The notes under the pieces were generated by a model, which was not told the DNA's origin, ran no database searches, and saw only the letters and a program-made list of their open reading frames with translations. A DNA stretch of 64,000 nt. It comes from Fragum whitleyi (taxonomy: Eukaryota > Mollusca > Bivalvia > Cardiida > Cardiidae). Where the stretch lies: NCBI GenBank assembly GCA_948146395.1, contig OX411543.1, positions 47,964,517 to 48,028,516 on the forward strand, given 5' to 3'. The translations under genes were made by a program, and so were the position numbers. Shown here piece by piece: positions 43,676 to 55,539 of this stretch (the stretch's first letter is position 1; each line of letters begins with the position of its first letter).

Positions 43676-43825
43676 AACCCTTTGCTGTTTAATCCCTGCT
43701 TTTTACGTGCCTGTGATTTTTTGGTTGAGAAAACATTGTGAAAAAAAAGAAATTCCACACTATTTCCTACCCTACTGAATGATTATTTTTCAAATTAAAC
43801 CCACTTTTAATTTTCGTTTCTCGAA
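43676..43825 (-). mobile_element. TTAA MITE, copy 5 (internal palindrome deleted)
   Basis: TTAA|CCCTTTGCTGTTTAATCC start and CCTACCCTACTGAATGATTA, but the central hairpin is reduced to one arm, probably by deletion across it. The far terminus is missing. Confidence 0.65.
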
Positions 43826-43851
43826 GTTGACTTTTGTACTTGTTTTAAAGA

Positions 43852-43868
43852 GGGGGGGGGGGGGGGGG
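43852..43868. repeat. Poly(G) tract of 17
   Basis: Homopolymer adjoining the truncated end of the TTAA MITE. Confidence 0.8.
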
Positions 43869-45005
43869 TAGAACGGTGAACCTCTAGAAAAATTACGTTG
43901 AAATGTCATCTATCGGAAACTTATTCATTAATTGGGATTATTTACTTTATTATTTACTTTTTTTCGGTTATTGACATCGACTTTGCTCAGTCCGATCCAG
44001 CACTTAAAATAGCCGAGAGTTGCTGGCCACATCCAGTTTTTATTTGAATTGTAGTAGGTTGCCGAATCCCGATGAAAACGACATTGTTCCCGTTTGTGTA
44101 TTTATACAAATGTGGTATTTGTTAATGTGAATTGTTATGAGGCATAATATAGGTTTGTTATTGACTTTTAGTCTGTTATAAATTGCTGTGTCATTTACCT
44201 TGCCTCTCTATGCTTGCTATTTTTTTATTATTATTATTTTTTTTTTTTTTTTTAGAATGAACACCTTTAATCTGTGGTGCCTACCACGGACCTGTCCCGC
44301 GTACAAGTTGATAATTTTTAAGATGTGTTTTAGAAACATTGTTATCCCGCTTCGCATGTGCACGATGAATAAAAGAAAGCCTATAGGTGTATTTTCAAAC
44401 CTGAGCTCTGACGTAGGCGTTGAGTCGATTACCATAGGTATATCGGGTATATTTAAAAAAAGCGTATGATAGGAATTGAACGCGATCCCTCCTTTTCAAC
44501 TTTGAAAGTACATTAATAAGTAAACCTTACGTTCTTAGACAGGCAATAAGTTGCATTGAAAGGTAATTTGTATCTTTTTTAGATATTGTTTAAACCCGTT
44601 TTACCTATTTGAAAGAATAGCGCGGGAATTTTATCTTTAAAAGTAGATTTCACGGCTCACCGCGCAAAATCTACCTAGTATACTGATGTCTCATTAGCCT
44701 ATAGATTTTTTTTTACGAAATAGAACCGTTACTTTTCGTCAAATGTTATTCAAATGAGATGTGGGAGCAAGAGCGAGGAAGGGGGAGAGAGATGAGAGTA
44801 TGCGTGACGATTGACGAGCAGAGAGTGAGAGAGTGAGAGGAGAAAATGCGTTGTGACCTTGAAATAAATTGTATTGAAATTGTGACTATGTACTACGTTC
44901 ACGTCTATTAAAATAAGTGTTCTGTTCTGTTCTGTTCTCATTAACGATAGACAATATCGATGTCAATAATTGTTATTGTAGGTGAGCGATATTGAAATCT
45001 ATGAT
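43869..45005. other. Intergenic, no gene seen
   Basis: Contains a poly(T) run near 44240, a purine-rich GAGAGTGAGAGAGTGAGAG stretch at about 44820-44840 and a (TTCTG)n run at about 44921-44937. The 93-codon frame at 44188 is anchored on the poly(T) and is not protein-like. Confidence 0.5.
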
Positions 45006-45370
45006 AGTATTCTGTGTAATTAATGAACTGGCAGGGAGGGGCTTAACTTCGACGTAATTTGGCGAGTTCACTTTTCAATAGTTTAGGTTCTTTCAAATTT
45101 GAGTCGGTAATTATCCTTAACGCGTGCAAATAACCGTATCCTTTAACCTAAAGAATTCACGTGCTTTGAGAGAGTGAACACATTCCATCGTTTGGTTATC
45201 AAGGCCTCGTAACTTCAGCTTGGTTAATCTACGATTTAAGGTCTAAAGTTATTTATGTCGCCTCTCTTTAGAAGTAGGTTATTTTAGATAAAAGCTGATT
45301 TCCCTTAACCTTAAGTGCAGCGACCCGTTACTTAGGCTCCGCCCTGCCAGGGCATTAATCATGGATAATA
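45006..45370 (+). mobile_element. ~365-bp element, direct copy 1
   Basis: TAATTAATGAACTGGCAGGG then AGGGGC at the left and GCTCCGCCCTGCCAGGGC then ATTAAT at the right form terminal inverted repeats with ATTAAT outside. Copy 2 is at 45500. Confidence 0.75.
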
Positions 45371-45404
45371 TTCATCTCATGTTGGTCCCTGAAGGTATTG
45401 TTGC

Positions 45405-45495
45405 CCAAATCGGAACATCGCTCGGACATTTCCGTAAACAGGAAAGTACCTCGGACGTAAGTGTAGTAATTTTTGGTCACTTTAGGTAATTCGTC
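45405..45495 (-). repeat. Fragment of the CRE/long-inverted-repeat family
   Basis: AGTACCTCGGACGTAAGTGT and ACTTTAGGTAATTCG are the complement of 51290-51370, placed exactly between the two 45-kb element copies. Confidence 0.6.
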
Positions 45496-45499
45496 TTCT

Positions 45500-45892
45500 A
45501 GTATTCTGCGTAATTAATGAACTGACAGGGCGGGGCTTAACCGTGACGTAATTTGGCGAGTTTACTTTTCAATAGTTTGGGTTCTTTCAACTTTTAGTCG
45601 GTTATCATCGTTAACGCGTGCAAATAACTGTAACCTAAAACCTAAAGGATTCACGTGCTTTGAGAGAGTGCACACTTTTCATCGTTTGGTTACCAAGGCC
45701 TCGTAACTTCAGCTTGATTAAGCTGAAGTTACGAGGATTTGGTTACCAATATACGATTTAAGGTCTCGAGTTATTTATGTCGACTCTCTTTAGAAGTAGG
45801 TTATTTAAGATTAAAGCTGATTTCCCTTAACCTTAAGTGCAACGACCCGTTACTTAGGCTCCGCCCTGCCAGAGCATTAATAATGAATAATA
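45500..45892 (+). mobile_element. ~393-bp element, direct copy 2, with an internal palindromic gain
   Basis: Same termini as copy 1 (ACTGACAGGGCGGGGC ... CCGCCCTGCCAGAGCATTAA). The extra length is mostly an inverted duplication at about 45699-45736, where CCTCGTAACTTCAGCTT is followed by a GATT loop and AAGCTGAAGTTACGAGG. Confidence 0.8.
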
Positions 45893-46069
45893 GTATAGTG
45901 CGAAATTATTGACATGACTTGACCTTTATGCAATGAATAAATTAGCCGATGAATACATTTATCATCGAGGGTAGCCGCAAGCTTTCGAAAAACATCGTAA
46001 ATCCGTGTAGTGTGTGGATTTTGAAAAATATTTGTATAATGAAATAGTAGCAAAACAGACTGTTTGACT

Positions 46070-46495
46070 GTGTGGTCGAGAGGTCTAGTCTGATGACTAC
46101 GGGTGCAGGGACCATGAGTTCGAAACTGTTTTCATCCCACTGAATTTATTCATATATTTTTCTTTTTCCTGTTAGTCCCATTTGACTAGTTATCTCGTGT
46201 TTGAATAACAATAATTGTTTTGTACAGCGCGTTTCATTTATCGCAAATTATCTCCTGAACTCAAATATGAAAAAGCACAAGACGCTGTCAAATGACCTAA
46301 AGGATAAATTTGGTTAAAAATCGAAGACCTATATGGGATTAGCAACTGGAGTCTCGGAAGAGTTGTCGTGGTAGTATTCCTAAGAGAAATACCAGGCATC
46401 CACAGTTAAGCGTTCCAGCCCCGCAATATGACCGAAAAAAATATTAAAAGAGGCGTTAAACCCCATTCAAACAAATAAAACAAAAAGAAACTAAC
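46070..46495 (+). mobile_element. SINE (family E) with tRNA-like head
   Basis: TGGTCGAGAGGTCTAG and CATGAGTTCGAAACTG look like A and B boxes. About 200 bases later follow GACCTATATGGGATTAGC, GAGAAATACCAGGCATCC, GGCGTTAAACCCCATTC and an A-rich tail. The head-body spacing is larger than in the 20798 copy. Confidence 0.55.
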
Positions 46496-46619
46496 GGAAA
46501 AAACAAACAGTTTATTACATACACCAAATGTCTTTGAGAATCGAGTGATCTTCAACATTATTCAAGAGAAAAAAAATCCATAAAATGGATTGATACCTAG
46601 AGGAAAATTAAACATGATG

Positions 46620-46690
46620 TCATAGTGACTCGAACCACTGTCTTTCGTCTTATGATTCTTTAATCTTTCCACGTGCAATGACAAGTATCT
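46620..46690 (-). tRNA. tRNA-like sequence, probably not functional
   Basis: On the minus strand TGTCATTGCACGTGG ... GTGGTTCGAGTCACTATGACA gives a six-pair acceptor stem (TGTCAT/ATGACA) and a B-box/T-loop (GGTTCGAGTC). The anticodon stem does not pair well and no CCA or anticodon can be assigned. It could be a SINE head or a decayed tRNA. Confidence 0.25.
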
Positions 46691-46879
46691 ACTCATCACA
46701 GTGTCATTTAATAGGTATATATTATTAAACTTGGTTCACGAAGTTAAACGAGACCTAACGGAAATACCATGTGACAATCAGTCTAGCATGTAATGTATGC
46801 TAATAGAGGTTACGGTCAGTCATGTCAATGTTTTCCCGCTATACTTTGGTTATTTTAGTTTACCGACTATAATTCGTAC

Positions 46880-48000
46880 GAGCTCTAGAAAATTGTTTTG
46901 ATGGCATTCTTTGTTAATGCTCGGCATCCATGCTAGTAATATTCTTTGAGGTATGACAAAACCTCCCAGGATGGATGCCCAGTCTGAAACTTCGAATTAA
47001 GGTCACAGCAAGGTCAAAGGTCAAACAGGTGCACTTTCATATTAAAATCCTCATTGAGATTCTTTTAATTGCTATACACGCTGTATTATTAATTCTAAAT
47101 GTGCTGAATTTTCTGTAAACTGCACCAGAGATATTATTTCAGAGAAAAGATGACTTTTTGTGAATATTGTGACTATTATGGGATAGAAAATTGTACTTTC
47201 CGAAGCTAAAAACGGCATATATCTGAATATTTTGACATTTTTCAGTCTTTTTTTTTTCAAAGGCATTTGCCATGATGCCTCAGTCTTATGCATTTCTTCA
47301 TTTGTGATTGTGTAATGGTCTGGGAATATTTTGATAGTATTTTGCTTTTATCAATTAAAATTCAGGTTGGTACTTCGAACATAGGCTAATGGAATCTGTT
47401 GAACTTGCTTAGTACTTAAGATTGCAGTTAATCTTAGAAAAAATGTAGATTGGTTTTGAATTCTTTTAATATAAGAAGAGTTCTAGATTTCTTTTCAGAT
47501 GGTTTGTAATAGGCAAATAACACCATTTTAATTACCCTGTACATACTGCTAGCCACCGTCACAGTAAATACTGCACGGCAAAACGGCATTTTGAATGTAT
47601 TTGTTTCGGACGCTAGGTGGCGTGCAGTCATTCTACAAAAAAACCCATCTCACTTTCTCGATGTCAAATGATTTTTTTTTATTCTGATAAGGTGATAAAT
47701 ACTAGGTGGGCGACACCTCAAGGGTTGCGCAGAAGAGAAATAAAGATAAGTTGAATTAAATGTCCAAAAAACGGTTGATCTTGTTCATAATTGTTTGCGA
47801 AAAGGGGGAAACGAAAATGGGGGGGAAAAAGATACAGGGATTATTTTCGTTAGGCTTTATGCTAATTTGAGTGAACAAAAAAGTATTTAAACGAGTATTA
47901 TGGCTACCAAATAATATATATCGTTTAGTTTTAAATCAATCAAGGATTTATTTACCTTACACGAAATTAAAAAACGGTTATCTTATTCTTTTGATGGTAA
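46880..48000. other. Intergenic, no gene seen
   Basis: Holds GGATGGATGCCCAGTCTGAA with AGGTCACAGCAAGGTCAAAGG near 46970-47020, a fragment of the array also at 50220-50760. Otherwise AT-rich with no recognised feature. Confidence 0.5.
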
Positions 48001-48034
48001 AATGACACGAAATGCGGAAATTGTAGGATTGATT

Positions 48035-48100
48035 CTTAAAAGCGCGTCAATTCGCACGAGGTTGCATGGCAACGTCGATTATGACGTCATACAGTGTATA
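48035..48100 (-). repeat. Family-D fragment with X-box-like and CRE motifs
   Basis: GCGCGTCAATTCGCACGAGG, GTTGCATGGCAACG and TATGACGTCATAC keep the same order as the 51660-51700 part of family D. The 72-codon frame over this segment is therefore unlikely to be a gene. Confidence 0.6.
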
Positions 48101-48449
48101 ATGTCTTGCTTAGACGAGAGAGACACATTTTTTGACGTAATTTCTCTTCAACGCGAATTTTACCAGACATACAAACTAGCTGTAGACCTAGACGGAGAGC
48201 TCCTCTACACGATTCTGTAGCTTTTATGAAACTTAATCGTTTGGATTGCCCTCAAATTGCGGCTATATCCGGCAAAGTCGTATGTTTTATCGGTGTAGAA
48301 CATTCCGTGCCGAAGGAATCGAACAAAGTTCGATTCATTCTTCTCTTCATTCCTCTATGTTGCAAACCTTTATGTTTTTAGTGCAAAATGTGTTACTGAG
48401 ACTTTATTATACAATTTGTCAATGTATCCTGCTGATTTTATGCTAGTTA

Positions 48450-48650
48450 GTACAGTTAAGAACATCTGGATATTGACTAAATGATTTTGGATCGATTTTG
48501 AAATAAACTTGAACGAGAGTGTGGGACGAGTTTTCAGTGAAACTAAAGCGAGGTAATCCGATATCAATATTTTTTACCTAAAATATGCATATACAGATTC
48601 TATGAATACCTTTCTATGTCTTTTCGAACCCATCATATGCTCTCGAAATT
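48450..48650 (-). mobile_element. Family-A MITE, partial
   Basis: T|ACAGTTAAGAACATCTGGAT, AATGATTTTGGATCGATTTT and GAGGTAATCCGATATC; the distal half is lost after 48650. Confidence 0.65.
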
Positions 48651-48689
48651 CATGATAAGGAGTTTAATGTACATTTAAATTCCTAGTGC

Positions 48690-49490
48690 TGGATAGTAAC
48701 AGCAAAATCAATATCGACATTAAAAATTCCATTAAATCAAAGTGAGAGTAATGAATCTTTGTCTGGAGGATATGATGGTCAAAGAAGCATGTATAAAGTT
48801 TCCAAGCAATAAATTAAAATGAAACAGAGATATAACTGATACACAAAAGTTGTACGTAAATCTTCACAATTATTTTAGAGAATTTCTAAGTCCAAAAAGG
48901 GTTAAAGTTCTACTAAATTAGATATCAGAGCGCTGAATCTTTGTCTTGAGGCTGATATTATGATTTTAAAAGCATTTACAAATTTTCCAAGCTAGGCTTT
49001 AGTAGAAACAGAGGAACTATATACATGTATTAACATCAATTGCACATAAAAACGTAAGTAACCATGTATTTCGAAGTTAAAAAAAATGGTTAAAATTCCT
49101 TCAAATTCAATTTCAGAGAAACGAATCTTTATCTGAAGGATGATATTATGATCATTTAAGCATGTGCAAAGTTTCCAAGCAATGGCTTTAGTAGAAACAA
49201 AGATATTGCAAATATAAATCAGTACACGTAAAAACTTAACCAAGAATTTAAAAGGCCGCTAAGGGTTAGTAATCCACTAAATAAAATGTCAGTGTTTGGG
49301 GGCTGATCTTATGGTCACAGAAGCATGTGAATAGTTTCCAAGTAAAAGGTTAAGTAGAAATAGAGGTATAACTGATAAACGAGAACGATGACTGACTGCA
49401 TGTTTTTTGACTAGGCTGAGATGTTGATCCCTACTGGGTGAAGAAGCAAGGTTTCAAAGCAATAGCTTTAGTAGAAACAGATTTGACACA
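48690..49490 (+). repeat. Tandem array, four to five ~170-bp units
   Basis: Units share GAATCTTTGTCTGGAGGATAT, ATTATGATC(A/T)TTTAAGCATG, GTTTCCAAGCAATGGCTTTA and GTAGAAACAGAGG at 48750, 48930, 49120, 49290 and 49440. No terminus or head was identified. Confidence 0.65.
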
Positions 49491-50179
49491 CTTGCAGGTA
49501 AAAACTTTTCCAAAGCATTACACCGACGCCCCAGTGACCGGAATAGCCACCATATTCTACGAAAAGTTGAGCTTAAAAGCAGAGGATAAATAGTTTCCAA
49601 AACAAAAGTAACTGAACCAGCCTCACGATTAGGGCGACGACAATTCGCTCCAGTAGACTGAAAAAGTGCATGTTTTGCCGAACAGATAAGCAAGAAGTAG
49701 TGTTGTAAGGCTTGTCAGATCTACATGATTGAATGTGCATGCGATGCAGCAGGATGTGCTAATCCTGTAGGACTGTAAGTAGCCTTGGAGGCTATCGAGT
49801 ACACAGAATCAGTGCAATTTCCGCAGGCCGACTTGTGGACACTTTTAAAAGGAAACAAGCATGTTCGGTATGTAGTCACATGTGGACATTTATTAAAAGG
49901 TGTGTGGTAATAGAAGCTGTATATCAGAATTTTTTTGAGCCTTAGAAGTGTCTTGAATAACATGTTTATGACAATTATATAAAGCATAGTGTTCCATCAT
50001 GTTTAGTCACAGTATTGTGTTATTTCTTTGTTTTGCATGACGTCTGGGCACGTTTTAGCAGAAATATGGTAAAGTTTTACTTGTAAATATCAACTGAGAG
50101 GCTTCGACAGGCGTTGGTTTCATTTTTACTTATTTACATTTGATTTTGTTCCTAATGTCATAATTTTAAAGATAAATAA

Positions 50180-50770
50180 TAATGTACAATGTTCATCAGT
50201 TGCACGTATTTGCCAGTTTCCCACATTTGAACGTACCTAACCTGTGACCTCATTCTGGCCTGAAATTCGAAACAGACACTAAGCATGCACTCTAACATTG
50301 TTTGAAGTAGTCGAGAATATTTCTAGCATGGCTACCTGTGGTTACAAGAATGCCTTGAATTTTATCTATGTTATTACAAACCTTTTACTAATGTTCATTC
50401 AAAATTTCCTTAAGTATTGTGCTTTATATTGTTATTGGCCTGAGCATTTTTTAGCATAAATATGGTAAAATGCTGATTGAAAATGACCAGGTAGGCTTCG
50501 GGGTGAGACTCTGACAAATTCTGATTCAATTTATTTGATTTCGTTCACAGTGCTCTCATTTTATGTTGACCAAACTAATTTTGCATAAGCTACAACCTAA
50601 TTTTTCTTGATTTTTGCACTCATTGACCTTTGACCTCACTGTGACCTTAAATCAAAAGATCACGCTGGGCATCCACCCCTATCTTGTTTGTAATAGTCTT
50701 AGGAACAATTCTAGCATGGATGCCAAGCATTAACAAAGAATGGCATCAGAAGTCATCGTAGGATTTAAGG
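50180..50770 (+). repeat. Two-unit ~360-bp repeat with GACCT motifs
   Basis: CCTAACCTGTGACCTCATTC ... TATTTCTAGCATGGCTACC near 50230-50335 recurs as TTTGACCTCACTGTGACCTT ... AATTCTAGCATGGATGCCA near 50630-50730. Fragment at 46920-47030 in reverse. Confidence 0.55.
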
Positions 50771-50814
50771 GAGGCAGACTTTTTATTACGCTTGAAGAAA
50801 ATCACATTTTGTTA

Positions 50815-51375
50815 ATTCTTTGACCGTCTTTGGGGATCTTTTGGGCATACTATAATTTAGCGGTCTCGTTCTGTTTGTGATTCCATATAATTCCACGTGC
50901 GAAATGACGCGCTTTCATGGCTGCGCCCGTATTTTCCCCGAGGTCTTTTCCGTAGAATCGCCGTGGGATCCCCAATCGGGAACCCTCGACGATTCTACGG
51001 AATAGACCTCGGGAATAATACTGACGCAGCCACGAAAGCGCGTCATTTCGCGCGTAGGTTTATATGACGTCACAAACATCAACGATCCCGCTAAGGATGA
51101 CGTTGCAAAAAATAAAATTAACGAAAGAATAAAATTGTGCATATTATAATTTGATAACAAAACGCAGTGTTTTGTCATCAAATTATAAAATGTCCAAAAG
51201 ATTTCCTAAGACGATCGGAAAGAATTAGCAAGATGTGACTTTCTTCAAGCGTATTAACCGAAGAACCACCAAGAGCCAAATTACCTGAAAAATGACTCAA
51301 AATTACTACACTCACGTCCGAGGTACTTTCCAATTTACGGAAACGTCCGAGCGGTGCTCCGAATGTGGGATCCCA
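50815..51375. repeat. Long palindrome with CRE motifs
   Basis: Centre near 50970: GTAGAATCGCCGTGGGATCC is mirrored by CGACGATTCTACGGAA, flanked by GAAATGACGCGCTTTCATGG / CCACGAAAGCGCGTCATTTC. The right side continues with TATATGACGTCACAAACATC and CACGTCCGAGGTACTTTCC. Confidence 0.75.
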
Positions 51376-51404
51376 ACTGGTATGAAAAAAGGTTGAAATC
51401 GGCT

Positions 51405-51850
51405 CAATACCGGAAAGCTTCGGAAGACATAGAGGATAATCGTTTGTTTCAGTGTAAGATCGATCTATATTTCATTGAGTGAACAACAAAAGCTATATTT
51501 TCACGAGTGGCGGAGTCACGAGTGAAAATATAGTTTTTGTTTTTCACGAAATGAAATATAAATCGATCTTACACGAAAAACAAACGATTATTCTATTTCT
51601 TTAATGCAAAAATGAGACAAAATGTGAAATTTCTTTGACATATTTTCGTAAAGCGCGTCATTTTGCACGTGATTGCTACGCAACGTTCATTGTGACGTCA
51701 CTTATTTCGGCCCACATAGATGACGTCAGATAGGATGAAATGCACAAAAGCAGGGTATAAGTTTTTGATAATTTCACTACTTTTGCGTTGAGATTATCAA
51801 GTGATAATCTACCGTTATTTCTCGATAAACCACCGAAAGGCATTAAAGAA
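51405..51850 (-). repeat. CRE/X-box repeat (family D), copy 2
   Basis: Reverse complement of 10051-10478: hairpin GCTATATTTTCACGAGTGG/TCACGAGTGAAAATATAG, then GCGCGTCATTTTGCACGTGA, TTGCTACGCAACG, TGTGACGTCAC and ATGACGTCAGAT, then GATTATCAAGTGATAATC. Confidence 0.8.
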
Positions 51851-51869
51851 ATGGTTATATTTCGATTAA

Positions 51870-54123
51870 ATCTACTATTCGCATTTTACGTCATCTTAGC
51901 AGCAGAACTCAAATGTCGTAACACTACAATGACGTTATCAGTGACGAAAATACTATATACACTTTTGCCATTATGTTTCGCAAGCATTCAAATGGGAAAA
52001 AGACAAACACGAGTCTTGCCGATTTCATTCTTTTTTCTTTCTTTTTTTTCATTTAGCGTGAATTGAAATGAAAAAAAACTTCCCCAAGATAGAAGGTACA
52101 TTTTCCTTTGAAGAGACACATTCGCATATTGTTATTGAACCCCGCCTACCCCGATCAACACAGTTGTGGCTTAATAGATCATAATGGAATTATGGAATAC
52201 TTCCAAATATATCCAAATGACACATCTCTCGTACCCATTGAAGTTCGCCGCCGTTTTCAAATTAACGTCAATTAACTTTTATTTTGATTGACTGCACGGT
52301 GAAAATAAAGTGACTGTGACCGAGCCAAATATTGAAAGAACAAATATTGGATTCCGCCAACCTATGAGATATTTAAATCGTATAGTTCTTATATTACAAC
52401 CTTTTAAAGAAAGCATCTTTTATGTAGATAATTTATAAGAAGCTTCTAATATAGATTTTTTTTTTAAAGATTGCATGTGAGAAAAAAACTATTTTAAGCA
52501 AAGTGGATCTTTTTATCAACTAAACCTTCAGCGTAGAATTTTCAGGCTGCACCCGTGGGGGCGACATGCGGTGTCCGAGCGATCATCACCTTAGAACATA
52601 AAGTTGCGCGTTACATGTATCAAAAATATCATACAAAAAATCGCGAGCTATGAAATCGTACGGCGTCCTAAGAAGAAAAATGTAACCAAACCTTTACCAA
52701 ATGTATCCTTTTATTTCTTTTCTTTCACAAATATTAACCGATGACATTCTTCATTCATCTCAAATCAAGTTTGAAGAAATCTATCAGTTGAATTTTAAAA
52801 AAAGAATCTCGGGCCTTGGTCGTTTTCATTGATCGTTTTGCCTATTATGAATAACACCCGACCTTTGAGTGGCGGATTCAGAGGAGTTCGGGGGTTAAAA
52901 CAAACGCCCTCTTGGGCCTGGTTGTTTCATTTCCATGGGGAAATGCAATCAAAAATGGGTAATAGTAGGAAAACGAACTCCTGAATTCAGGGTTTTGGCA
53001 TGTCTTCATTTGAATAATCAATAGTTAGGCTCATATCGGTCATTGCTTTGGATTTCGGTGTCCCTGCTTTAAATGGAGATTATTTCATTTTAGATATCCC
53101 CATGCTTTTGTGTAAATATTGAAATATTCTTTGGATTAAGCTACATAATGTGTCGGATAGATATTTAACTTTGGAGATCATCTTCAGAGAAGGATAGAAG
53201 GCTGTTTAAAACAGTCTTCATTTCTTCTCTGAGGGTGGTTCCCAGAGAGTGTCAGATTGTTTCAAGAGTCCCAGATGCGTATGTTTGAGACTCAGACTCG
53301 TAGAAACTGCGTTCCACATAACCCCGTCGGAACTTTTGTTCAAGTTTGAACTCCCTTAATAGAAATCTTAGATCCGCCGTTGCCTTGGTATTTTGTTTCA
53401 CACCCTATTCGCGAACTTTGTGTGCCGTTTAGTTGCCATGGGTACCTTGGATGAACACTTACGTTTAAATCGTAAAAATCAATAAGTTTTCCAGACAAAT
53501 AGATCTCATGTGAAAGTAAATAGGGTAAATCTCTTTGCTCTTATATGTCGGTAGGTCCGTCGGTAGTTCGGTAAACAAATCCTCTTGATAAGTTGTTGAT
53601 AAGTTGAGATAGAATTTAGCTAAGGTCACAAATATTTGGGTCATAAAAATTATAACACTTTTTTGCACAGTCATTTATCTCCGAGTGTATAAGACCCTTT
53701 TTTATTTTGATAATAATATCTCATATTTCAGATTTTGAACGTTGTAATATTTAGGTTAGGCCTCTTCTATATATATGATAATTTTAGACAAAAAAGAGCT
53801 AGAATCATCATAATTAGCAAAGTTAAAGATTTTTTTAAACAAACAAACCCATTCAGAACACAGTTCGGTCAGTTTCGTTCACTGGAAAGTGCATCTAAGG
53901 CCTAAGTAAGAGTAGCTACATTCCAGTTTACGGAAAAATCCAAATGATATTCCGAATAGCAACTTGTAAGACGACTGGACGATTATAATTAACAACTTAT
54001 CTACTGAAAATGATGGTCCTAGATATGTCCATAATATATGCACAAAAACATCATTTAATATGTCACTATGGAAAGTACGAACAAATAAAAAGAGATCTAA
54101 GGCTTTACATGAATTCTTATAAT
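51870..54123. other. Intergenic, no gene seen
   Basis: Several short frames, none with recognised motifs. CATTCCAGTTTACGGAAAAA near 53930 resembles the edge of the CRE long-inverted-repeat family. Nothing else can be supported. Confidence 0.45.
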
Positions 54124-54364
54124 CCTGGGGCCTGTTTTACTAAACATCTTACGATAATTTTTGCGTAAGTCAAAAATTAAAGTTGCTTCTACAGTAGTAA
54201 CTAAACATGAAATTCTACAATGCAATATCTCATTGGAATCGTCTCTTTCAGACGATTCCAATGAAATATTGCAAGGCAGAATCTAACAATAACACCATGT
54301 ACGATTTGCGATTTTGACTTACGATCAATTTTTTCGTAAGACGTTTAGTTAAACGGGACCCTGG
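54124..54364. mobile_element. CCTGGGG MITE, copy 2
   Basis: CCTGGGGCCTGTTTTACTAA ... TAGTTAAACGGGACCCTGG with internal TTACGATAATTTTTGCGTAA and a palindromic CATTGGAATCGTCTC/GACGATTCCAATG centre. Confidence 0.8.
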
Positions 54365-55124
54365 CTCTGATTCCATTACATGAATCACAATATCTGTCTA
54401 CACAAGGAAAGGGTCATATAGGAATAACAGTAGATAGTGTTTTAAAGGAGAGAAATATGGGGCCTTCGAAAGCCCAGTTTTATGTGTTTTTGAAGTCGTT
54501 ATAAACTGAGTGGCACAAGAAATCGTCTCCCGCGTCAACCCTATCCTCTTTTTGAAAAAAAAGAACAAAAAAACTTATGTACCCTCCCCCCCCCCTTCCA
54601 AGCAAATTTAATCAGGGGTTTAGGAAAATATTTGTAAAACGTTTAATAAATGGTTTCCTGCTTTGAACGCATAGCTACGTGCGAAGCGGGGTAGTACTAT
54701 GGGGGAAATTAGGGAATCGACCGCTGTGTACTGACCAGTCTCTGTCAATACGTGGAAACAAACATGACAAAGTATGTTGATTTCAGACAAATGTTGACAT
54801 TTTCAACTGTATATTTGCAAACAGACATTCCTAAACCCCGCGGGCAAAATTATTATTAAACATATAATATATAACATTGTGCATTTCCCTATACAAAAAG
54901 AGTTTTCGCTTAAAACCTATTCAAAATTTCCGTCTCACAAAAAGGGACAATCTATGGAGTGCGCAAATTGTCAACCCTAGTCCCTGAATAGGGTCGAAAC
55001 ATTTCGCACCGAGCTAATTTTCTGAATCTAGAATGATCATTCTAATTTCCCATGAAAGAATTTTTGACATGCAACGCCTGGTTGAGCATGTGAAGCTATT
55101 TTGAAATCAATACAAAAATACAGA

Positions 55125-55534
55125 TAACAACATCGTGAAACTGACAAGGTGAATGATTTTGGAATGATTTTAAAATGAGCGTGTGGAGCGAGTTTTGAGT
55201 ATTTAATGGAAGGTAATCCAATATTGCAAATAGCGACATTTATTACCTCCCTTGAATAAGATATACATATAAGTTAAATAAATAGCTTCCTATTTCTTAA
55301 AGAACCTATCAGACGCTTGCAATGTGAACTATGTCAACAAGATCATGATTGTTTTCAATCACCTTTTTTTTTGTTGTTTTGAATGACGTTGTTGATTCTC
55401 TATTTTTCAGTGGGTTTGGAACGTTTTTGAATGGTTTGAGTGAGTGTTTGGAATGAATTCATGGAATCTGAGCGAGCGAGTTGGATTGGTTTTTGATCGA
55501 GATGAACGTCATTTTCACGATGGTGTTTACTGTA
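55125..55534 (-). mobile_element. Family-A MITE, complete
   Basis: GATAACAACATCGTGAAACT ... TTTCACGATGGTGTTTACTG then TA; inner hairpin GGAAGGTAATCCAATATTGC with partner TTTATTACCTCCC. Confidence 0.8.
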
Positions 55535-55539
55535 CATGA

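Noticed and set aside
44188..44469. 93-codon ORF
   Set aside because: Begins beside a poly(T) run, giving a phenylalanine stretch; no motif or splice context.
48002..48220. 72-codon acidic-looking ORF as a gene
   Set aside because: Its nucleotides match family-D repeat sequence (GCGCGTCA..TTGCATGGCAACG..TGACGTCA).
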